From: CAZMGD01 sp964565705
GTDB lineage: Bacteria > Actinomycetota > Acidimicrobiia > Acidimicrobiales > Ilumatobacteraceae
DNA: 53,709 nucleotides
Assembly: GCA_964565705.1 (NCBI GenBank)
Contig: CAZMGD010000015.1
Coordinates: forward strand, 1 to 53,709
Reading direction: 5' to 3'
The position numbers and the translations under genes are program-made. This document shows positions 48,222-53,709 of the stretch, one piece after another. The notes under the pieces were generated by a model. That model ran no database searches. It had not been told where the DNA came from and saw nothing but the letters and a program-made list of their open reading frames with translations. The stretch's first letter is position 1. Each line of letters opens with the position of its first letter.

Positions 48222-49394
48222 TCAGCCTCGCGGCCGGGTGCTCGGGAGGCCGAGTCGGCCTTCGGCGATGATGCCGCGCTGGATCTCGCTGGCCCCGGCG
48301 TAGATCGTGGTGACGACCGAGTGGCGGAAGCCACGCTCGACCCACCCTTGGCCCGGCGCCGCTGCGTCGTCGCCGCCGAGCAGCCCGTCGACACCGGTCG
48401 CGTCGATCAGCGACGACCCTGCGCGCACCAGCGCTTCGGAGCCGAACAGCTTGGCCATCGAGCCCTCCACCATCGGCAGAAGGCCCTTGGCCGTCATGTC
48501 GGTCAGGCGGTACCCGAGCAGCTTGCCGACCTCGAGGTCGATCATCGCCCGCGCCAGGCGGCGCCGCACCGCGGGCCGGTCGATCGGCCGTTCACCGTCG
48601 GGGCCCGGCGCCTCGGCCCAGTCGCGGGCGTGGGTGACCAGGTGGTTCAGGTAGCCGACCGCGGCGGGCTGGCGCTCGAAGGCGAGGGCGACGTTCATGA
48701 CCTTCCAGCCGCCGTCGACCTCGCCGACGCGGCACGAGTCGGGGACGCGTACGTCCGTGTAGAACGTGATGTTCGTGCGCTCGCCACCGAGCGTGTGCAC
48801 CGGTTGGATCTCGATGCCGGGCAGGTCCATCGGCACGAGGAACATCGTCAGCCCCTTGTGCTTGGGCACGTCGGGGTTGCTGCGGGCCAGCAGGAACACG
48901 TACTTCGACTCGTGGGCCATCGTCGTGAACATCTTCTGACCGTCGATGACCCACTCGTCGCCGTCACGGATGGCCTTGGTGCGCACGGACGCCACGTCCG
49001 ATCCGGCATCGGGCTCGGAGTAGCCGAGGCACACGAGCGACTCGCCGCGGAGGATCTCGGGGACGATCTCGGACTTCTGCTGGTCGGTGCCGACGATGTG
49101 CAGGGTGTGGGCGACGAGCTCGGCGATCTGCCAACCCTCGATCGGCACGCCGACGCGGGCGAACTCCTCGCCCATCGCCGTCATCTCGAACACGTCGCGC
49201 TCCTGGCCGCCGTACTCGGCCGGCCAGGCGGCGGTCAGCCAACCCTTGGCGGCCATCGCCCGGTGGGTGTCCCAGTCGTGCAGCGTGCCGGTGCGGTGTA
49301 CCCGGTCGGCGACCTCCGCGCCGTCGATGTCGTCGAGGAACGCGGCGACCTCCGCGCGGAACGCGTCGGCGTCGGATCCAAGGTCGAAGTTCAT
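48222..49394 (-). CDS. Acyl-CoA dehydrogenase (large subunit of a pair)
   Basis: A 390-residue flavoprotein. FAD/substrate motifs are LGYSEPDAGSDVAS, DGQKMFTTMAH and the C-terminal IYAGASEIQRGIIAE, in which the usual catalytic Glu of YEG is Ala. It overlaps the second gene (ATGA). Such pairs act as heteromers on cyclic or bulky acyl-CoA (as FadE28/29 in steroid breakdown). Confidence 0.9.
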   Translation of the reverse strand: MNFDLGSDADAFRAEVAAFLDDIDGAEVADRVHRTGTLHDWDTHRAMAAKGWLTAAWPAEYGGQERDVFEMTAMGEEFARVGVPIEGWQIAELVAHTLHIVGTDQQKSEIVPEILRGESLVCLGYSEPDAGSDVASVRTKAIRDGDEWVIDGQKMFTTMAHESKYVFLLARSNPDVPKHKGLTMFLVPMDLPGIEIQPVHTLGGERTNITFYTDVRVPDSCRVGEVDGGWKVMNVALAFERQPAAVGYLNHLVTHARDWAEAPGPDGERPIDRPAVRRRLARAMIDLEVGKLLGYRLTDMTAKGLLPMVEGSMAKLFGSEALVRAGSSLIDATGVDGLLGGDDAAAPGQGWVERGFRHSVVTTIYAGASEIQRGIIAEGRLGLPSTRPRG

Positions 49395-50386
49395 CGTGCA
49401 GCCTCCGCGTCGAACAGTGCTCCGGCGAGGTCGTCGAGCGCGTCCTCCGGATCGCCGGCCAACAGCTGCAACGCCTTGGCCCGGCGGAAGTAGAGCTGGA
49501 TGTCGTACTCCAGCATGTAGCCGTAGCCGCCGTGGTAGTGGAGGCTCGCACCCGCGGTTGCGAACGCCGTCTCCGAGGCGAACAAGTGGGCCATGAGAGC
49601 GAGCTCCCTGGCGCGAGCATCGTCGGTGTCGATCGCCACCGCCGTCTCATAGGTCAGGAGGCGGGCGCCGTCGACGCTCACCGCGACATCGGCGAGACCG
49701 TGCTGGACCGCCTGGAACGACCCGATCGGCACACCGAACTGGAAGCGTGTCTTCACGTACTCCACGCCGAGGTCGAGGCTGGCCGCGCCGATCCCGACCT
49801 GGATCGCCGCGGTCAGGCACCGCCAGAGCGACATCGCCTCGCCGAACAACGCGGCCGCCTCGGCGCCCTCGGCGAGCACGGAGGCACCGCCGAGCGGCAC
49901 GTCGGCCACGGCCAGCGACGCGAGGCTCGCTGCGGGACGGGTGGCGGCCGCGCAGTCGGCCAGCAGCAGCCGCTCGCCGTCGAACGCCACGACGAACGAC
50001 GAGGCGGCCGCGCCCGGCACGAGGCGGGCGACGGCTCCGTGGGCGAGCGTCGGCGAGAACACGGCGATCTGTGCGCCCATCGCCACGGCGTCGGCCACCG
50101 GCGAGCGGCCGTGGATCAGCAAGGCGGCGACGATGCTCTCGGCGAGCGGGACCGTGGCCAGTGCCCGACCGGCGGCCTCGGCAACGACGACCAGGTCGAC
50201 CGTCGATGCGGCCTCGGGTCCGACAGCGATGCCCGGCAGGCCCAGTTCGACCAGGGCCTGCCACAGCCCCTCGTCGAAGCCGTCGGGCTCGGCGGCGCGC
50301 ACGCGCTCGGGAGAGGAGTGCTTCTGAAGGAGAGTGGTGACGACCTCGGCAAGCGCCCGTTGGTCGTCGTCGAGTGCGAGTTCCAT
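49391..50386 (-). CDS. Acyl-CoA dehydrogenase (small subunit of a pair)
   Basis: A 331-residue member with a weak substrate-binding middle domain. It retains YVKTRFQFGVPIGSFQAVQHGLADVA and the C-terminal HYHGGYGYMLEYDIQLYFRRA. It is shorter than classical members and probably needs the neighbouring subunit for catalysis. It is the first gene of the minus-strand block; 64 bases separate it from the divergent SDR. Confidence 0.88.
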   Translation of the reverse strand: MELALDDDQRALAEVVTTLLQKHSSPERVRAAEPDGFDEGLWQALVELGLPGIAVGPEAASTVDLVVVAEAAGRALATVPLAESIVAALLIHGRSPVADAVAMGAQIAVFSPTLAHGAVARLVPGAAASSFVVAFDGERLLLADCAAATRPAASLASLAVADVPLGGASVLAEGAEAAALFGEAMSLWRCLTAAIQVGIGAASLDLGVEYVKTRFQFGVPIGSFQAVQHGLADVAVSVDGARLLTYETAVAIDTDDARARELALMAHLFASETAFATAGASLHYHGGYGYMLEYDIQLYFRRAKALQLLAGDPEDALDDLAGALFDAEAAR

Positions 50387-50450
50387 GACACCTTCGATGT
50401 TGTCAGGCGCGCCTCGCTCCCGATGGGGTCAGAGCGATAGACACCTCGCC

Positions 50451-51314
50451 ATGGTCACGGGTGCAGTTGCCGGACAGGTCGCGATCATCACGGGTGCCGG
50501 GCGGGGGCTCGGGGAGGCGTACGCCCGAGCGTTCGCCGCCGAGGGTGCGGCGGTCGTCGTCAACGACATCGACGGCACCGCCGCCGAGCGCGTCGCCGCG
50601 TCGATCGTCACTGGCGGCGGGAAGGCCGTGGCCAACAGCGAGCCGGTCGGCACCCGCGATGCGGCCGTGCGGCTCGTCGCCCACGCTCGCGAAGCGTTCG
50701 GCGGGGTGGACGTGATGGTCACCAACGCCGGCGCCGACCGTCGTGGCAGCATCTTCGACCTCGCCGATGACGACTGGGTGTTCACGCTCCAGACCCACCT
50801 GTTCGGGACGATCCACTGCGCCACCGAGGCGGCGCGGGCGATGCGCGAGCAGGGTCGTGGCGGCTCGATCGTCACAGTCGTGTCCGACGCGTTCTACATG
50901 GGGCTCGTCGGGCTCGGCCCGTACGGCACCGCCAAGGGCGGCATCTACGGCTTCATGCGCGGCCTGGCCGCAGAGCTGACCCCGCTCGGGATCAGCGTCA
51001 ACGCCGTCGCCCCGCCGATGACGCGCACGCCCCCGGTGGAGGAGTTCCTGGAGAGCAGGGAGGCGACGGGTGCACCCCAGGCCGAGCTCGACTTCTACCG
51101 GGCCACGATCCAGCAGCCCGACGAGGTCGCGCTGATCACCGTCGCCCTCGCCACCGAGCCCGGCCGCACGCTGAACGGTCAGGTGTTCACGATGACCCGC
51201 GACACGCTCGCGTTGCTGCGCCCGAACGTGGCGACCACCGTGACGGCCGATGACCCGTGGACCGTGGAGTCGCTTGCCGCGGCAGCGACGTCGGTCGGTG
51301 AGCGAGCCACGTAG
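50451..51314 (+). CDS. Short-chain dehydrogenase/reductase
   Basis: A 287-residue SDR with ITGAGRGLGEAYARAFAAEG, NAGADRRG, VVSDAFYM, and Tyr/Lys in GPYGTAKGG. The C-terminal 40 residues extend past the usual end. It is similar to the MaoC/hydroxyacyl-CoA dehydrogenase-like SDRs found beside acyl-CoA dehydrogenases, so a beta-oxidation step is likely. Confidence 0.88.
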   Translation: MVTGAVAGQVAIITGAGRGLGEAYARAFAAEGAAVVVNDIDGTAAERVAASIVTGGGKAVANSEPVGTRDAAVRLVAHAREAFGGVDVMVTNAGADRRGSIFDLADDDWVFTLQTHLFGTIHCATEAARAMREQGRGGSIVTVVSDAFYMGLVGLGPYGTAKGGIYGFMRGLAAELTPLGISVNAVAPPMTRTPPVEEFLESREATGAPQAELDFYRATIQQPDEVALITVALATEPGRTLNGQVFTMTRDTLALLRPNVATTVTADDPWTVESLAAAATSVGERAT

Positions 51315-51343
51315 CCTGAGCGCAGCGACGAGAGGAGCTGACC

Positions 51344-51580
51344 GTGGACGACGATGTCATCGCCCAGATCGACCGGCTGATCGAGGAGGAGCACCGACTG
51401 CGCGCCACGGCAGTGGAGGAGCTCTCCCCCGACGATCAGGAGCGGATCGAGCAGCTCGACGTGCGCCTCGACCAGTGCTGGGACCTGTTGCGCCAGCGTC
51501 GGGCCAAGCGCGCCGCAGGCCAAGATCCCGACGACGCCCGGGTCCGCAGCCCCGAGATCGTCGAGCACTACCGCCAATGA
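51344..51580 (+). CDS. DUF2630 small protein
   Basis: A 78-residue acidic helical protein (DDVIAQIDRLIEEEHRLR.., ..CWDLLRQRRAKRAAGQDPDD.., VEHYRQ). GAGGAG precedes the GTG. The family is common in actinobacteria; its function is unknown. Confidence 0.85.
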   Translation: MDDDVIAQIDRLIEEEHRLRATAVEELSPDDQERIEQLDVRLDQCWDLLRQRRAKRAAGQDPDDARVRSPEIVEHYRQ

Positions 51581-51585
51581 TCGAA

Positions 51586-51629
51586 CTCGGGAGCGATCCG
51601 GGTGTCAGAGCACCCGAATCACTCCCGAG
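51586..51629. terminator. Long hairpin, CTCGGGAG family
   Basis: Arms of 19 bases (51586-51604 and 51611-51629) pair with two mismatches around loop TCAGAG. On the minus-strand RNA both mismatches become G-U pairs, giving a full 19-bp stem. It is a probable bidirectional terminator between DUF2630 and the LLM gene, and a relative of 41731-41776. Confidence 0.65.
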
Positions 51630-51674
51630 AACGCGTGGGGTGGGTCACCGTAGGCTTCGCGAGCGCAGCGAGCC

Positions 51675-52862
51675 CTACAGAAGAGGCACGACTTCCTTGA
51701 TGAAGCGTTCCATCTGCTCGTCGGCCTTCGCGTAGGGGTCGCCGATGAGGTGGGGGAAGAGCACCAGATGCTCGAGGCCCAAGAGCTCGCGGTAGAACTG
51801 CACTCCCTCGGCGACCTCCTCCGGTGAGCCGACGAGGATCGTCTTGTTCTCGATCGACTCCTCCAGCGTCGGGATCAGGCCTGGCTTGGCCGGCCTGCCG
51901 TCCTCACCCATGTAGCCGCGGCTCCAGCCGTAGGGCCCGAGGAACTTCCAGAACTCGTCGTGCGGGTCGCGGGCGGTCGCCATCGCCTGCTCGTGCGTGT
52001 CCTCGACCCGGACGGCGACCACGAGGATCCGCTTGTCGCCCGGCGCCAGCTCCTCGCCGTGGGCATCGGCGTAACGAGTGCCGTAGCTGTCCCACATCCG
52101 CTTGATGAACGAGTGGTGCTGGTTCCAGTACACCGCACCGTGCCCGACGCGGGCCACGTACTCCTGCGTGGGAGGGCTGGTCACGGCCTGATAGATCTCG
52201 TACGGGTACAGCGGGCGGGGTACGAGCGAGAGGTGCTGCACCGTCGATCCCCGATCGGGGAGGCCCGGCACCGGGATCTGGAAGTGCTTGCCGCTGAACG
52301 AGAACGTCTCCTCGGCGAGCGCCGTGCGGACGATCGCCATCGACTCCTCGAACACCTCACGGTTGAAGTCGTCGTCGGCCTTCTGGTCGGGGTTGTCGAG
52401 CGAGCCGATGGACACACCCTTGTCGTTGAGGTGCAGCACCTCGCGCGGCACGGTGCCGCGCCCGACGCCGAGGATCGCCCGGCCGCCGGACAGGTTGAGC
52501 AGCGTCGAGAAGTCCTCGGCGAGGCGCATCGGGTTCCACTGCGGCACGACGTTGAACATCGTGCCGAGCGTGATCCGCTCGGTGCGGGCGGCGATCCACG
52601 TCGACAGCTGGATGCCGTTCGGGATCACCTCGTAGCCCTCGTACTGGAAGTGGTGCTCGGTGGTCCAGAACGAGTCGTAGCCGAGCCGTTCGGCCTCCTT
52701 GGCGGAGTTGACGTAGTCGAGCGTCGCCGACCAGCAGGCGTCGTTCGAGTACCGCCGGTCCATCGGGTCGGGCGGCCCGCCGCCGGCATCGTCCATCTCG
52801 ACGCCGCCGAAGAAGAAGGCGCCAAGTTTCACATCCGGTCTCGCGGTGGGGGTGTCGGCCAT
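51675..52862 (-). CDS. Luciferase-like monooxygenase
   Basis: A 395-residue LLM-family enzyme. Key blocks: YDSFWTTEHHFQYEGY, RITLGTMFNVVPQWNPMRLAE, LNLSGGRAILGVGRGTVPRE, and VGSPEEVAEGVQFYREL near the end. It may use FMN or F420. ATG 52862 lies only 18 bases from the divergent amidohydrolase start. Confidence 0.88.
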   Translation of the reverse strand: MADTPTARPDVKLGAFFFGGVEMDDAGGGPPDPMDRRYSNDACWSATLDYVNSAKEAERLGYDSFWTTEHHFQYEGYEVIPNGIQLSTWIAARTERITLGTMFNVVPQWNPMRLAEDFSTLLNLSGGRAILGVGRGTVPREVLHLNDKGVSIGSLDNPDQKADDDFNREVFEESMAIVRTALAEETFSFSGKHFQIPVPGLPDRGSTVQHLSLVPRPLYPYEIYQAVTSPPTQEYVARVGHGAVYWNQHHSFIKRMWDSYGTRYADAHGEELAPGDKRILVVAVRVEDTHEQAMATARDPHDEFWKFLGPYGWSRGYMGEDGRPAKPGLIPTLEESIENKTILVGSPEEVAEGVQFYRELLGLEHLVLFPHLIGDPYAKADEQMERFIKEVVPLL

Positions 52863-52867
52863 CGGTC

Positions 52868-52873
52868 TATGTT
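52868..52873 (+). promoter_or_regulatory. -10 box of the amidohydrolase gene
   Basis: TATGTT stands seven bases before ATG 52881. This favours 52881 over the earlier ATG at 52869, which lies within the -10. Confidence 0.4.
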
Positions 52874-52880
52874 CGCGCAG

Positions 52881-53709
52881 ATGCCCGCCACGCTCCTCTC
52901 CAACGCGACGCTGCGCACGGGTGATGTGACCGATGTCCTGATCGTCGACGGGTTCATCGCCACTGTCGGACGAAACGCAGCCGGAGGCGTTGCTGACCTC
53001 GATGATTGCACCCGGGGTCCGACACCGGATGCAATGCCGGGCCAGGTAACGGGTGCCGTCGTCGAGGTCGATCTCGACGGCTGGTTGCTGCTGCCCGCCG
53101 GCGTCGAGCCGCACGCCCACCTCGACAAGGCGTTCCTCGCCGAACAGATCGTCAACCCGACCGGCGACCTCCTCGGAGCGATCGACGCGATGGCCGCGCA
53201 CCGCCATCTGCTCGACGTCGAGAGCACCGTCGTCCGTGCAGAGCGCGCCGCTCGACTCCTCGCGGCGAACGGGTACACCGCGGTGCGCACCCACGCCGAC
53301 ACGACGCTCGACCACGGTTTGCGCAGCGTCGAGGCACTGGTGGAGGTCCGGCGCCGAGTCGCCGACGTGATCGACCTGGAGATCGTCGCGCTCTGCGGCT
53401 GGCCGATCACCGGCACCAAAGGCGCCGATCAGCGGGCGCTGTTGCGCGACGCCCTCGACGCCGGAGCCGACCTCGTCGGCGGCTGCCCGCACCTCGAGTT
53501 CGACGCCGGCACGCTTGCCGCCACCGAGGTCTTCTTGGAGGTCGCCGCCGATCGCGGCGTCGGCGTCGACCTGCACACCGACGAGACGCTCGACCCGTCG
53601 ATCGAGGGGCTCGCCCAACTCGCCGACCTCGTGCTCGCCGGATTCCCCCTCCCGGTGACTGCCAGCCACTGCGTCAGCCTCGGCATGCACGACGCCGATC
53701 GCCAGCGAG
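52881..53709 (+). CDS. Cytosine-deaminase-like amidohydrolase, truncated by window end
   Basis: An open frame of 276 codons runs to the window edge. Motifs: PHAHLDK (metal HxH), RTHADTT, VDLHTDETLD and ASHCVSLG, in the order of CodA-type deaminases. It should hydrolyse a cyclic C-N bond. No stop is reached, so it is incomplete. Confidence 0.85.
   Translation, partial: MPATLLSNATLRTGDVTDVLIVDGFIATVGRNAAGGVADLDDCTRGPTPDAMPGQVTGAVVEVDLDGWLLLPAGVEPHAHLDKAFLAEQIVNPTGDLLGAIDAMAAHRHLLDVESTVVRAERAARLLAANGYTAVRTHADTTLDHGLRSVEALVEVRRRVADVIDLEIVALCGWPITGTKGADQRALLRDALDAGADLVGGCPHLEFDAGTLAATEVFLEVAADRGVGVDLHTDETLDPSIEGLAQLADLVLAGFPLPVTASHCVSLGMHDADRQR

Overview
The window is strongly GC-rich with high third-position GC. 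It carries HrpA, two-domain KaiC-like remnants, luciferase-like (probably F420-dependent) oxidoreductases, paired acyl-CoA dehydrogenases, many TetR/IclR regulators and several start codons that sit 6-9 bases behind a TANNNT -10 box (leaderless mRNAs). This suggests a free-living, aerobic actinobacterium. My best guess is the class Acidimicrobiia (Ilumatobacter-like), but this is inference, not a database match.

Layout. 1-2.4 kb: 3' end of tRNA-Arg(CCG), a DHFR-fold reductase, and a secreted lysozyme-like protein with a catalytically dead second copy. 2.0-6.1 kb: a VOC protein and TetR regulator divergent from a tightly coupled catabolic operon (extradiol dioxygenase, 2-hydroxyacid dehydrogenase, cytochrome P450). 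6.1-10.4 kb: an RpiR-type regulator overlapping two ABC exporter half-transporters that form an asymmetric heterodimer. 10.4-11.7 kb: cupin and methyltransferase. 11.7-17.4 kb: a five-to-six-gene molybdenum/iron-sulfur respiratory cluster (b-type cytochrome with zinc ribbon, molybdopterin oxidoreductase, four-cluster ferredoxin, Rieske protein, small membrane protein, TDT-family transporter). 17.4-20.0 kb: secreted M28 peptidase with a His/Gly/Trp tail, then an SDR.

20.1-29.5 kb: a 2003-residue secreted protein joining an animal-type haem peroxidase, RTX calcium repeats, Ig-like domains and three C-terminal YPCG repeats. It is divergent from an OmpR-type two-component system and a secreted SurE-type nucleotidase, and three 11-base direct repeats lie in the shared promoter region. 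29.5-34.6 kb: an RfbH/ColD-like PLP enzyme with His in place of the Schiff-base Lys, DksA-like protein plus NADP-glutamate dehydrogenase, a pseudo-KaiC/XRE/cupin regulator, and a Tat-exported intradiol dioxygenase lipoprotein. 34.6-37.7 kb: a flavoprotein with a four-helix membrane partner and a divergent IclR regulator. 38.0-44.1 kb: HrpA helicase, then an MFS exporter with CRP-like and TetR-like operators plus its TetR gene.

44.1-53.7 kb: a catabolic block (two luciferase-like monooxygenases, three enzymes or enzyme-like proteins of the SDR/SnoaL classes, an isochorismatase-like and an amidohydrolase-like protein that both lack their usual catalytic residues, an acyl-CoA dehydrogenase pair, an SDR, DUF2630) ending in a truncated cytosine-deaminase-like amidohydrolase. 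This block also contains a three-copy 89-bp tandem hairpin repeat. Hairpins with a CTCGGGAG core occur at two distant places.
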